DNA of 24,602 nucleotides from FEN-1297 sp964498065 (GCA_964498065.1 CAZCFZ010000056.1:1-24602), one strand, 5' to 3'; shown: positions 1 to 7,171, numbered from the stretch's first letter. The notes: generated by a model not told the origin, from the letters alone. Program-made: numbers and translations.

Positions 1-2008
1 TATCATAATCCTCAGCTTCAATTATTCCGGGAATATTATGATGCTTATAAGCTTCATGTTTCATCTCGCAGACTTCTATTAGTTTCCACTTATAGGAACC
101 TTTTCCAGAACCGATCAATTCGGCTTTGCTGCCTTCGGCAATTGAATCGCCTACAGCCAGCATCATATCCGGAAATTGTTTGTTGGTAATCTCCAATAAT
201 CCGTTATGTGCATTATCAACTTTCCAAAGCTGTGTATCTTTCCCGTTATAATCCGCCGTCTTTAGATCATGACCGGAAATACCGCACTCGAATACCTTTT
301 TATTATTTTCACGATTAATAATTTTATAAATACCTTTACCCAAGTGTTCCAGCTTCCATTGGCTTGAAATCTCTTTTCTTTTTCCTGTCAATGTCATATC
401 TGCACCAAGCATCAAATCGCCTTTGTTATTTTCCGGAACTATATAATAATGCGGAGTACAGTTAATATCGGCATAATTATCTAAGGGCGGAATTTTACCA
501 TCGAAGTTTAGCTTTAAAACATATGCCATATCTTTAAAAGGGCGTTCAGGTAAATTAACTGTTAAGCCTTCCGCATCCTGCTTGAAAGTTAAAGGTAAAT
601 ATTTTCCCGCCCCGTCATTAATGAGTTCAACGGATTTCAGATTTTTTAAATTGATTCGATCGGAAGACAATGACTTAAGTACAATTTCTTTTTCACCTTT
701 TCCCCAGCCGAGCAATATTCCATAAAGAGTTTTATAATCTTTTGATCTTGTAAAACGAATATCTTTTGCTGTTCCTTCAACCGGAGCTCCCATTACGCCG
801 TAACCACTTCCCATTTTTGTAGGTCCTTCTCCATAAATTTCCCAGGCCCGAGTTGCATAAACAGCCTCTCCGTACTTTTTAAGCCATGAACCCATTGCAT
901 GCAAAATATCCTTTTGTTCCTGAGGTATTGTACCGTCGGCTTCGGGAGAAATATTAAGCAGCATGTCACCGTTTTTGCTTATTCTATCAAGAAAGCTGTG
1001 CAGTATTGCTTTCGCGGAATAATATTTAATACCTTTAGTGTAGCACCAGCTTGACAAGCTGACTGCATCATCTGTAAGCCAGTAATTATCCGTAATATCC
1101 GAAGGGCCTCCGCGTTCGTAATCCAGCACGGCGCATTTTGTATTAAGGCCGTCTTTGAATGTTGCTACAACATGCTTATTCCATTTCTCCGCTTCATTAT
1201 AGTAGTAAGCTAAAAACTGTAAAAGGACCGGTTGTGAAATTAGATGTAAATTAAAATCCTGGTAAATTATATCGGGTTTATAACCATCAATAACTTCTTT
1301 AAGCTTGGCTAACCAGAATGCTTCGTTCTTTTTTTTCCCCTGCTGCCCGAAAAGCATTTGAAGTTTCGGATCGTCTGTTTTCGGAACATGGTCGTAATAA
1401 CCGGTAATGTTATATGCATGATGCATAGAAAGAATCACCTTCAAATTCTTTTTGCGGATGGCCTTGGTAAGCAAGCCTACAAGATCAAGTTTCGGCCCCA
1501 TATCTTTTGCATTCCACGGATTAACCTTGCTGGCCCACATGGAAAAGCCGTCATGATGCTCGGCAACAGGACCTGCAAATTTAGCTCCTGCATCGGCGAA
1601 TAATTGCGCCCACTCATCCGGATCGAACTTACCGCCTTCGGATTTTAGTTTAGGATGAAACTGTACAAAATTACCTTTCTTATCTTTTGCGCCGGTAATA
1701 AAATAATTGTACGGCCATTTCGAAGGGTCGCCGTAAGTTTCAATATGATGTTTATTTTCCGGCGAGCCTTTTATGTACATGCTGCGGGGATACCATTCAT
1801 TTCCAAATGCGGGGACAGAATAAACTCCCCAGTGAAAATAAATACCGAACTTGGCATCCTTAAACCATTCCGGAACAGGATTTGCCTTATCCAATGATTT
1901 AAAAGTCGGTTGATATTCCTGCTTATGTGTTTGAGCAGAAACTTTTATCATCAATCCGAAAATAAATATGATGAATAAAAACGCGATTGAAAATGTTTTT
2001 GTTTTCAT
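1..2008 (-). CDS. GH29 alpha-L-fucosidase with ricin-type lectin domain, C terminus cut off by window edge
   Basis: Secreted exo-glycosidase predicted to release terminal L-fucose from plant or animal glycans. Reading from ATG at 2008, 669 codons are open to position 1 with no stop, so the gene continues past the left edge. Residues 1-26 are a signal peptide ending VSAQ. The GH29 barrel runs from about 45 to 380: FGIYFHWGVYS near 54-64, AEHHDGFSMW near 149-158, and the probable nucleophile Asp251 in PDIIYQDFN. A beta-sandwich follows (about 395-505). Residues 518-647 look like a ricin-B lectin, with SQWKL, TQLWKV and YKWKL marking QxW-type repeats. At 659 the sequence GIIEAEDYD opens a probable CBM6, which the window cuts. 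An AAAGG Shine-Dalgarno lies about 10 nt before the ATG. The upstream gene is the CE1-like esterase, about 100 bp away. Family assignment is firm; the linkage specificity cannot be read from sequence. Confidence 0.93.
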   Translation of the reverse strand, partial: MKTKTFSIAFLFIIFIFGLMIKVSAQTHKQEYQPTFKSLDKANPVPEWFKDAKFGIYFHWGVYSVPAFGNEWYPRSMYIKGSPENKHHIETYGDPSKWPYNYFITGAKDKKGNFVQFHPKLKSEGGKFDPDEWAQLFADAGAKFAGPVAEHHDGFSMWASKVNPWNAKDMGPKLDLVGLLTKAIRKKNLKVILSMHHAYNITGYYDHVPKTDDPKLQMLFGQQGKKKNEAFWLAKLKEVIDGYKPDIIYQDFNLHLISQPVLLQFLAYYYNEAEKWNKHVVATFKDGLNTKCAVLDYERGGPSDITDNYWLTDDAVSLSSWCYTKGIKYYSAKAILHSFLDRISKNGDMLLNISPEADGTIPQEQKDILHAMGSWLKKYGEAVYATRAWEIYGEGPTKMGSGYGVMGAPVEGTAKDIRFTRSKDYKTLYGILLGWGKGEKEIVLKSLSSDRINLKNLKSVELINDGAGKYLPLTFKQDAEGLTVNLPERPFKDMAYVLKLNFDGKIPPLDNYADINCTPHYYIVPENNKGDLMLGADMTLTGKRKEISSQWKLEHLGKGIYKIINRENNKKVFECGISGHDLKTADYNGKDTQLWKVDNAHNGLLEITNKQFPDMMLAVGDSIAEGSKAELIGSGKGSYKWKLIEVCEMKHEAYKHHNIPGIIEAEDYD

Positions 2009-2105
2009 GAGTAATTTACCTTTTACAGATTATCATTTAGATATTAAGTTCGGTATTTTTTTCACAATCAAATTATATTTTATTCTACTTCTGTTGAGAT
2101 GAATT

Positions 2106-3263
2106 TTAATCCCGAAACAGCAGCTGTGCGAATTCATGCAGACTGCGACGCCAGCTCAGCCATTCGTGGGCAGTTTTAGGGGAAACATAAAAATGAGCAT
2201 TGATACCTTCCTTTGATAATTCATCGATATCCTCTTTGGGATCACCGCCGAAAGGCCCGGTGCGAGGCCTGTTCTTCATATTTTCAATTTCCCTGCCGCC
2301 AAAGCTTACAAAAACAAGCTTTACTTTGTCTTTGAAACCGGGAGTATTTTTAACATCTTCCGGGCTTATACTGCCGCCGCTGAATAGACCGATTGAGGAA
2401 AAAGTATCTAGATTCTTTAAGGTAATCAGTTTGGTTTCAAATCCGCCCATTGAAAGGCCTGCCATGGCGCGGTGAGGCTGATCGGTTAGTGTACGGAAGT
2501 TTGCATCTACATAAGGAATAAGTTCATCAACAAGAACTGTTTGAAACGGTTTTATATCGAACTTCATAAGGCCGCCGATTCTTACTTCGTTTGTCATCCC
2601 GTATGTCATTACAATTATAAACGGCTTTGCTTTTCCCGATGCAATAAGATTATCCATAATCAAATTAACTTTACCTTGGTTCGGCCATCCATATTCATTT
2701 TCGCCCCAGCCGTGCTGAAGATATAGAACAGGATATCTTTTATTCAAATCTTTTGCATAATCCGGGGGTGTATATACAAATGCTCTTCGTGAAGTATTTG
2801 TACTCTTAGATGGGAAATAGATCTCGCTTATCTGCCCGTGCGGAACATCCTTTAGTGCATAAAAATCCTGGTCATGAGCAGGTATTTCAATACCGCTTCC
2901 CCAGCGCATAGCACCGTAATAATATAAGCTGTTGGGATCGGGAACCGCAGCTCCGTCAATCCATAATTGGTAGTAGTGGAATCCTTCGTCCTGGGGATTA
3001 GATTCTCCGGTCCAAACTCCATTCGAGTCTTTGACAAGGTCGTATTTTACAGCGCTAATATCTAGTTGAACTCTATGCGCTTCAGGCGCAGAAATTCTTG
3101 CACGAACTCGACCTTCAGAATTAACTTGAGGATATTCTTTACCCGGCTGGTTAGTTACGGCAGGTTTGAAATCTTCTTTAATTTTTTTTTGGTTAGTCTG
3201 AGCTAAACATAACGAACCTGAAAAAGCAAGTAGTAGTAATAATTCAATTATGTACCGTTTCAT
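2106..3263 (-). CDS. Secreted CE1-like alpha/beta-hydrolase esterase with N-terminal E-set (CBM48-like) domain
   Basis: Predicted periplasmic or secreted carbohydrate esterase that removes acetyl or feruloyl groups from hemicellulose side chains. The 385 residues begin with a signal peptide (1-21, ...LCLA-Q). Residues about 40-140 form an immunoglobulin-like domain as seen in enterochelin-esterase and CBM48-type proteins (GFHYYQLWIDG, VPDPNS). The alpha/beta-hydrolase core starts near 148. It shows LQHGWGENE (182-190, oxyanion region), the nucleophile elbow GLSMGG with Ser271, and His366 in KTAHEW. The acidic triad member is not assigned. The start is supported by AAGGAG about 7 nt upstream. 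That Shine-Dalgarno lies inside the last codons of a small upstream ORF (3266-3529), which ends 2 nt before this ATG, so the two may be translationally coupled. Substrate (acetyl or feruloyl) is not determined. Confidence 0.88.
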   Translation of the reverse strand: MKRYIIELLLLLAFSGSLCLAQTNQKKIKEDFKPAVTNQPGKEYPQVNSEGRVRARISAPEAHRVQLDISAVKYDLVKDSNGVWTGESNPQDEGFHYYQLWIDGAAVPDPNSLYYYGAMRWGSGIEIPAHDQDFYALKDVPHGQISEIYFPSKSTNTSRRAFVYTPPDYAKDLNKRYPVLYLQHGWGENEYGWPNQGKVNLIMDNLIASGKAKPFIIVMTYGMTNEVRIGGLMKFDIKPFQTVLVDELIPYVDANFRTLTDQPHRAMAGLSMGGFETKLITLKNLDTFSSIGLFSGGSISPEDVKNTPGFKDKVKLVFVSFGGREIENMKNRPRTGPFGGDPKEDIDELSKEGINAHFYVSPKTAHEWLSWRRSLHEFAQLLFRD

Positions 3264-3265
3264 AA

Positions 3266-3529
3266 TTATTCTCCTTTAGTTGTTTTTAAATAAAAGCAGA
3301 AACATACTCCTGCAGGCGGCGGTCCTTGTCTTTCTCCGGCAGGTCTTTTCATACGCGGCGGTCGCGACGGAACTTCATCAAGTTTATAAGCAGTACCCGT
3401 TTCCATAATAACTATAAACGGTTTTACTTTCCAGCAGTTCCAATTGGATTTAATTTCTGATGAAGTGCCGTAACCTTGTGCTAAAATTAATTGCGAAAGA
3501 AAGAAGAACAGTAAGCTTATTTTTTTCAT
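3266..3529 (-). pseudogene. Remnant of a second secreted esterase (internal deletion), 87 residues
   Basis: The ORF begins with an intact signal peptide (MKKISLLFFFLSQLILAQ) and has an AAGGGTG ribosome-binding site. After GYGTSSEIKSNW it jumps to WKVKPFIVIMETG, which resembles KAKPFIIVMTYG, the strand before the Pro-rich loop in the neighbouring esterase (residues 211-222 there). A Pro/Arg-rich stretch of the kind found in that loop follows, and the protein stops. Nucleophile elbow, catalytic His and most of the fold are absent. I read this as an esterase paralogue that lost its middle and C-terminal parts. Its last codons carry the Shine-Dalgarno of the downstream esterase, so it may persist as a translated leader. 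A 34-bp piece of the same gene (31/34 identical to 3444-3477) recurs at 10057-10090. It could instead be a functional small secreted peptide, but nothing specific supports that. Confidence 0.55.
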
Positions 3530-3717
3530 AACACCCTTTTTGAGAACAGAGATTACAATAAGAAGATACTATTTAATTTTATGCGGATGATTTTTATCGG
3601 GTTATTTTTAAACAATTTAAAATCACTTCCCTATTTTGTAGGAGTTTAAATGATTCAAAAACCAATTGTAATAAATATTGAATCAGAATCCGGTATAAAA
3701 ATTACTAAAATTTATAT

Positions 3718-3725
3718 TAATATTT
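3718..3725. repeat. Left 8-bp target-site duplication of the IS1595-family element
   Basis: TAATATTT directly abuts the left inverted repeat and is repeated exactly at 6904-6911 outside the right inverted repeat. An 8-bp duplication is the length typical of the IS1595 family. Confidence 0.95.
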
Positions 3726-3749
3726 GGCAACGATATATTTATTTACACC
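3726..3749 (+). repeat. Left terminal inverted repeat (IRL) of the IS1595-family element
   Basis: The 24 bp read GGCAACGATATAT-TTA-TTTACACC inward. They match the inverted right end at 22/24, with mismatches only at positions 14 and 15. Position 1 abuts the target duplication. Confidence 0.94.
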
Positions 3750-3762
3750 AGGGGGGTAAAAA

Positions 3763-3921
3763 ATGAATAAAAAGACAGTAATTGCTTTTTTAATTAATTG
3801 GTGTAGTTTAATTATTTGGTTAGGGTGGTCAAATATAATTAAACCAGATACATCTTTCATTGTAATTGTTATTAGTTTTTGTACCTATTTAATTAATGAT
3901 CGCATAAATAAATTCAATTAG
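3763..3921 (+). CDS. 52-residue hydrophobic membrane peptide inside the transposon
   Basis: A small ORF on the strand opposite to all other genes. ATG at 3763 is preceded by AGGGGGGT (3750-3757), a strong ribosome-binding site with 5-nt spacing, beginning immediately inside the left inverted repeat. The product (MNKKTVIAFLINWC... to ...INDRINKFN) has two hydrophobic segments, about residues 6-24 and 30-45. They are separated by a short polar turn (KPDTS) and flanked by charged ends, as in a two-helix hairpin inner-membrane peptide. Its stop codon lies inside the 3' end of the convergent 255-residue gene (8-bp tail-to-tail overlap). No family is recognised. Function could be a toxin-like or accessory membrane peptide, but that is speculation. 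The strong Shine-Dalgarno is the main evidence that it is translated. Confidence 0.55.
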   Translation: MNKKTVIAFLINWCSLIIWLGWSNIIKPDTSFIVIVISFCTYLINDRINKFN

Positions 3922-4681
3922 ATATATCATCATAGATTTTTTTATTGATCTGTTTAAAATACCATCTTGTAGTATTATAGATTCCTCGTCTTAAAGTTTT
4001 ACCAAATACAAATTTAGATAAAGAAAAATGAGAAATTGTCATCGCTGTTCCGTTTTTCCCAAATATATCTGCCATAAGAATCATGTGTTCTTTATAATCA
4101 TCTGGTAAAGTAATTTTAAACTTGAATTTATATTGTTCTATAAATTTATTGTTAATGAAAAGTCGTAAAAAGGAAAATTCATCTGTAAATCCATAATCGC
4201 ATTGTAAAAACATAAATTTATTAAATGAATAAGTTGCTGGAGGGATTTTTACATTATAAGTCTCTCCATTCTTATCAAGTACCTGAAATGTCATAATATT
4301 ATCTGCATCCAAATATAAAGAGACTCTATCGTGATCAGGGTTTTTAGCTAAATCAAATATATATTTTCTCCGATTTTCTTTTTGAAGTTTTAAACGAATA
4401 ACCATATCAACACTAAAACCAGGGAATTGCGTATCTAATTCGGGGTTGGGAACTTTAAATTCATCAAATCTTTTATTTATAAGATTTTCTATTGATTGAG
4501 TATCTTCTTGACTGGCATTTGGTTTACTCCAAAATGAGCCATATATCCCTATCGCCCAAAGATATATGTTTCCTAATGTGAAAATGAGAATAAAAGGTTG
4601 ATACAGATGCTTTTTGCAGACAAAAAATCGACAATTATTTTTACATAATGTATGTTGTTTAGTAAATCCCCAGCAATGCAA
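3914..4681 (-). CDS. Membrane-anchored protein of unknown function carried by the transposon
   Basis: The 255-residue product is read from TTG at 4681, with AGG seven nt upstream; no ATG occurs until about residue 93, so the start is uncertain. A Cys-rich N-terminal stretch (C3, C13, C17, C22) precedes one hydrophobic segment at about 30-48 (FILIFTLGNIYLWAIGIYG). A polar linker and a beta-rich domain (about 75-230) follow, with lines such as VSLYLDADNIMTFQVLDKNG and FLRLFINNKF. These have the feel of a concanavalin/laminin-G-like sandwich; that is an impression of pattern, not a family match. It sits third in the transposase-rhuM direction, about 93 bp after rhuM, where a possible promoter and two palindromes occur. 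Probable passenger gene of the mobile element. Function unknown. Confidence 0.75.
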   Translation of the reverse strand: MHCWGFTKQHTLCKNNCRFFVCKKHLYQPFILIFTLGNIYLWAIGIYGSFWSKPNASQEDTQSIENLINKRFDEFKVPNPELDTQFPGFSVDMVIRLKLQKENRRKYIFDLAKNPDHDRVSLYLDADNIMTFQVLDKNGETYNVKIPPATYSFNKFMFLQCDYGFTDEFSFLRLFINNKFIEQYKFKFKITLPDDYKEHMILMADIFGKNGTAMTISHFSLSKFVFGKTLRRGIYNTTRWYFKQINKKIYDDISN

Positions 4682-4694
4682 AACTTTACCTATT

Positions 4695-4730
4695 TACAAT
4701 TTATTGTACTTAAAATAAGTAAAGATTATA
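4695..4730 (-). promoter_or_regulatory. Candidate promoter with overlapping palindromes upstream of the unknown passenger gene
   Basis: On the minus strand a perfect TATAAT box (4725-4730) lies 44 nt before the TTG start. Two adjacent palindromes follow: TACTTA-AAA-TAAGTA (4707-4721), which would cover the +1 region, and TACAAT-TT-ATTGTA (4695-4708). The -35 region is weak (TTAGTA at about 18 bp). The layout resembles an operator over a start site, perhaps for the neighbouring RhuM protein, but AT-rich DNA gives such palindromes by chance. Confidence 0.35.
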
Positions 4731-4774
4731 GCAAAATTCAAGAAAAATTACTAAATGGTTTCCCCTCTCAAAAT

Positions 4775-5902
4775 TTATTTATCTTTTTCTGGCGGTACTG
4801 ATAAAAGACCTTTTAGGTTTTTATCAAAGTCTGATAATGATTGATTTTTTTTATCTTCTATTTTTTCAGTTGGAAGTGTTTGCTTTTCTTTTATCTCTTT
4901 TACAGCTTTATCAAAATCTGATTCATATTCTTTATCTTGAATGGGTCTAAATTTTTCGTATTCTTGTTCAGCAATTTGTTTAGCAACTTCTGATTTTATT
5001 TTTCCAGCATCTTTTAAAATCTCATATTCATTGAATTTTAAAAATCCATTTAATTTTTCTATCCAATCTTTCATTTTTATTGGTTGTTGCTTTGTAGCTT
5101 GGAGTTCAGCATAATCAAGATACATATTTACAATAATATTAAGTTCTCGTATTTCTTTATCATTTAAATAGTTTTTTGCAATACTTACATCGCTTTTAAG
5201 AATTTTGCCTCCTCTTGCTTCGTTTTTCCAAGAAGTTAACCCCATGTGCGGTTTTTCTGAATCAGCTCTTGTAGATACTATCTCGGGTGCTGTTAATTGC
5301 GTTATTGCATATTCTAATTTGTTTTGAACGGTTTGAAAAAATATTTTTGTTAGTGGAGAATTTGGGTCGTAATCAATACTGCATTCGGCGTAAATATCTG
5401 TGATCTTTTGATAAAATCTTCTTTCAGAGGCTCTTATTTCCCGAATTCGTTCAACAAGTTCATCGAAATAATCTTTGTTAAATATTCGCTTGCCTTGTTT
5501 TAATCTTTCATCATCTAATACAAATCCTTTAATGAGAAATTCTTTTAGTATTTTTGTTGCCCATTTTCTAAACTGTGTAGCTTCATAAGAATTTACTCTA
5601 TATCCAACCGCAATAATCATATCAAGGTTATAAAAATCAATATTTCTGTTTACTTTTCTTTTTCCCTCCTGTTGAACTATTTCCATTTTGGAAATAGTTC
5701 CTTCTCTTTTTAATTCATCCTCATCATAAATATTATTCACATGTTTAGAAATGGCAGATACTTCAACATTAAATATTTCTGACATTCCTTTTTGTGTAGT
5801 CCAAACTGTTTCATTTTTCCCATCTAAAGCAATTTGAATTTTAATTTTCCCATCAGGAGAGGTGTAAAACAAAAAAGACGATTCTTTTTCTAATTCATTC
5901 AT
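4775..5902 (-). CDS. RhuM-family protein (passenger gene of the transposon)
   Basis: The 375-residue protein resembles the 'virulence protein RhuM' family named from Salmonella SPI-3, whose biochemical activity is not established. The conserved N-terminal half is recognisable: VWTTQKGMSEIFNVEVSAIS (about 32-51), NIYDEDELKREGTIS, YNLDMIIAVGYRVNS and FRKWATKILKEFLIKGFVLD. This resembles the DNA-binding/antirepressor-like N domain found in phage KilA/Bro-type proteins. Residues 115-170 are charged and helical (ERIREIRASERRFYQKITDIYAE). The remainder is helical, ending in a Lys/Glu-rich tail. The length is near or slightly above the family norm, with no break. Its ATG overlaps the transposase TGA as ATGA, so it is probably translated by coupling from the transposase message. 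It could regulate transposition or act as an anti-phage or maintenance factor; neither is shown by the sequence. Confidence 0.88.
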   Translation of the reverse strand: MNELEKESSFLFYTSPDGKIKIQIALDGKNETVWTTQKGMSEIFNVEVSAISKHVNNIYDEDELKREGTISKMEIVQQEGKRKVNRNIDFYNLDMIIAVGYRVNSYEATQFRKWATKILKEFLIKGFVLDDERLKQGKRIFNKDYFDELVERIREIRASERRFYQKITDIYAECSIDYDPNSPLTKIFFQTVQNKLEYAITQLTAPEIVSTRADSEKPHMGLTSWKNEARGGKILKSDVSIAKNYLNDKEIRELNIIVNMYLDYAELQATKQQPIKMKDWIEKLNGFLKFNEYEILKDAGKIKSEVAKQIAEQEYEKFRPIQDKEYESDFDKAVKEIKEKQTLPTEKIEDKKNQSLSDFDKNLKGLLSVPPEKDK

Positions 5903-6822
5903 GGCATTGATTTTGTTAGTTGTTGATAAGTTAATCTTCCAATCATATTACTTAAAATTAAATCAAATCTTTCACAAGTCAAATTTTTTCTTGTATTATA
6001 TCTCAAAGAAAATTCATCTATATAGCTTTGTAAATGTTTCTTACTTACCCAATGATAAATACCATTAACCCCTCTTTTCAGGTGAGACCAAAAACATTCA
6101 ATATTATTTGTATGAGCCATCATATTTACATATTCTTTTGCTCCATGATTAACTCTTAAATGAATGTAGTTTTTATTTAAACCGTTATATGATCTCCATT
6201 CATCAGTTGAAATTATTGAACCCTTTTCAACATTCTCATTTATAATACCTTGTAAAGTATCGGAAGAAACATCAGGAACTTCTTGAGCAATTACATTCCC
6301 TTCTCTTTCAATCATTCCGAAAATTGCACTTTTATCTTTGGTACTTCTACCTTGGGAATTTTCAACTTTTTTAGACGAATGACGATTTTTATTATTGCCC
6401 CCTAAATATGTTTCATCTACCTCAACTTCATTCCCTAAGATTTTCTTAAATTCAGGATGATCAAAGGCATATCTTAATCTATGCAACATAAACCATGCTG
6501 TTTTCTGTGTAACGCTAATATCTTTAGCTAATTGATGAGATGAAATACCTTTTTTGTGAGAACTAAAAACGTAAAGCGCCATGAACCATTTTTGTAGTGA
6601 AATTTTACTATCTTCAAAGATAGTTCTTGTCTTTACATTAAAATATTTTCCTGTATTTTTGCATTTGTATCTATTGTGAGCACATTTATAAACTTTAGAT
6701 GCTGGGTCAAATGGAGATATGATATTTCCGTTCCAACGTAGTTGTTCTAAATGGTTAATACAACTTTGTTCATCTGGAAAAGTTTTAAGAAGTTCGAAAA
6801 TGCTTGAAAAATTAGTGTCCAT
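5899..6822 (-). CDS. IS1595-family (ISXO2-like) DDE transposase
   Basis: Catalyses cut and transfer of the element. The preferred start is ATG at 6822 (307 residues). GGAGG (6827-6831) precedes it, and a longer reading from TTG at 6873 would begin inside the -35 box of a good promoter. Residues 18-62 are the IS1595 zinc-ribbon region (LRWNG...KVYKCAHNRYKCKNTGKYF). The first CPxC pair is replaced by SPFD, so zinc binding is probably lost, as I recall for many Bacteroidota members. A helix-turn-helix-like segment follows (GISSHQLAKDISVTQKTAWF, 92-111). The catalytic acids appear to be Asp136 in VEVDETYLGG, Asp207 in STDEWRSY and Glu242 in TNNIECFWSHLKRG. There is no frameshift or truncation, so the enzyme may be active. 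The TGA overlaps the RhuM ATG. Confidence 0.95.
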   Translation of the reverse strand: MDTNFSSIFELLKTFPDEQSCINHLEQLRWNGNIISPFDPASKVYKCAHNRYKCKNTGKYFNVKTRTIFEDSKISLQKWFMALYVFSSHKKGISSHQLAKDISVTQKTAWFMLHRLRYAFDHPEFKKILGNEVEVDETYLGGNNKNRHSSKKVENSQGRSTKDKSAIFGMIEREGNVIAQEVPDVSSDTLQGIINENVEKGSIISTDEWRSYNGLNKNYIHLRVNHGAKEYVNMMAHTNNIECFWSHLKRGVNGIYHWVSKKHLQSYIDEFSLRYNTRKNLTCERFDLILSNMIGRLTYQQLTKSMP

Positions 6823-6826
6823 ATTA

Positions 6827-6831
6827 CCTCC
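6827..6831 (-). promoter_or_regulatory. Ribosome-binding site that fixes the transposase start
   Basis: GGAGG on the minus strand ends 4 nt before ATG 6822 (GGAGGTAATATG). No comparable site precedes the longer TTG start at 6873. Confidence 0.8.
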
Positions 6832-6844
6832 ATTTGTTAATACA

Positions 6845-6873
6845 AATATAAGTAGATATTTACACAAAGTCAA
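6845..6873 (-). promoter_or_regulatory. Transposase promoter
   Basis: On the minus strand TTGACT (6868-6873) and TATATT (6845-6850) are separated by exactly 17 bp, a near-consensus housekeeping promoter. The downstream half also reads TATATTTG, matching the TAnnTTTG -7 element of Bacteroidota promoters, so both kinds of housekeeping sigma could use it. It lies between the right inverted repeat and the transposase gene and would drive tnp and rhuM. Confidence 0.65.
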
Positions 6874-6879
6874 TAGGTC

Positions 6880-6903
6880 GGTGTAAATTTATATATCGTT
6901 GCC
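6880..6903 (-). repeat. Right terminal inverted repeat (IRR) of the IS1595-family element
   Basis: Read inward on the minus strand it is GGCAACGATATAT-AAA-TTTACACC, matching the left repeat at 22/24 positions. It is followed outward by the second TAATATTT. Confidence 0.94.
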
Positions 6904-6911
6904 TAATATTT
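6904..6911. repeat. Right 8-bp target-site duplication
   Basis: TAATATTT, identical to 3718-3725 on the other side of the element. Confidence 0.95.
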
Positions 6912-6928
6912 TTATAGGTTTCACACTA

Positions 6929-7077
6929 TTTAATTTAACTTTTTTATCTAATAGAAAATCACTTTTCAAATATCATGACAACAACCACTTGCTTCAAACA
7001 TACACCGCCGGATTAAGGTTTGGGTACATCAAGACTCCTTTGCAGAATCATAAAAATATCATTTGCGTTATTCGGCT
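6929..7077. repeat. Diverged duplicate of the 3' end and downstream DNA of the VKOR-DsbA gene (copy A)
   Basis: About 149 bp align without gaps to 10090-10238 at a constant offset of 3161, with roughly 20 differences (about 85-87% by eye). The match covers about 84 bp of DNA downstream of the VKOR-DsbA stop, the stop codon itself, and some 20 final codons. The spacer is as conserved as the coding part, which indicates segmental duplication and not convergent protein sequence. Confidence 0.85.
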
Positions 7078-7171
7078 GCATTCCCTGCTGTGCAAGCTGA
7101 AAGTTCATGTATTCCTTCCCTTCCGAAAGAATAAAGTCTCTTAAATACCGCATGTAATTAGCCGACTCATC
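7013..7171 (-). pseudogene. C-terminal remnant of a VKOR-DsbA-like disulfide oxidase gene
   Basis: The minus strand is open for 52 codons, from just after an in-frame TAG (7172-7174) to TAA at 7013. It ends PNNANDIFMILQRSLDVPKP, closely matching PNNVNDLIMILQRSLGLPKP at the C terminus of the intact gene at 10174-11433. The 30 residues before that (DESANYMRYLRDF... LAQQG) do not align with the intact protein, so the fragment is either rearranged or from a diverged paralogue. There is no start codon with a ribosome-binding site and no thioredoxin motif, so it is dead. The stretch from 7172 to the next gene at 7312 shows no recognisable signal. Confidence 0.7.

Larger units (their letters stand above)
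3726..6903 (-). mobile_element. Complete IS1595-family transposon (3178 bp) with passenger genes
   Basis: Both ends are defined by 24-bp inverted repeats (3726-3749 and 6880-6903) that match at 22 of 24 positions, starting GGCAACGATATAT and ending TTTACACC. Perfect 8-bp duplications (TAATATTT) flank the element. It encodes an ISXO2-like DDE transposase next to the right end. It also carries a RhuM-family gene overlapping the transposase stop, an unknown membrane-anchored protein, and a 52-residue membrane peptide near the left end. The element is visibly more AT-rich than the glycosidase genes around it. Simple IS1595 elements carry only the transposase and are much shorter; members with passenger genes are known in the family. 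The intact ends and exact duplication suggest a fairly recent insertion. It lies between the esterase remnant and a decayed VKOR-DsbA 3' end, so no obviously essential gene is broken. Confidence 0.93.

Noticed and set aside
3650..3766. Plus-strand ORF with TAGGAG before ATG 3650 that runs across the left transposon end; removing the element would join it in frame to the 6899-7144 frame (about 100 codons).
   Set aside because: The downstream half is antisense to a decayed VKOR-DsbA 3' end, and the corresponding frame is broken in the second copy near 10180-10200. No family is recognisable, so an open frame by chance is more likely.
6823..6873. Longer transposase start at TTG 6873 (324 residues).
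   Set aside because: The TTG falls within the -35 box of the likely promoter and has no ribosome-binding site. ATG 6822 has GGAGG.
6899..7144. 81-codon plus-strand ORF right of the transposon.
   Set aside because: It starts inside the inverted repeat with TTG, and lies over the duplicated VKOR-DsbA tail on the opposite strand. It is a shadow frame.
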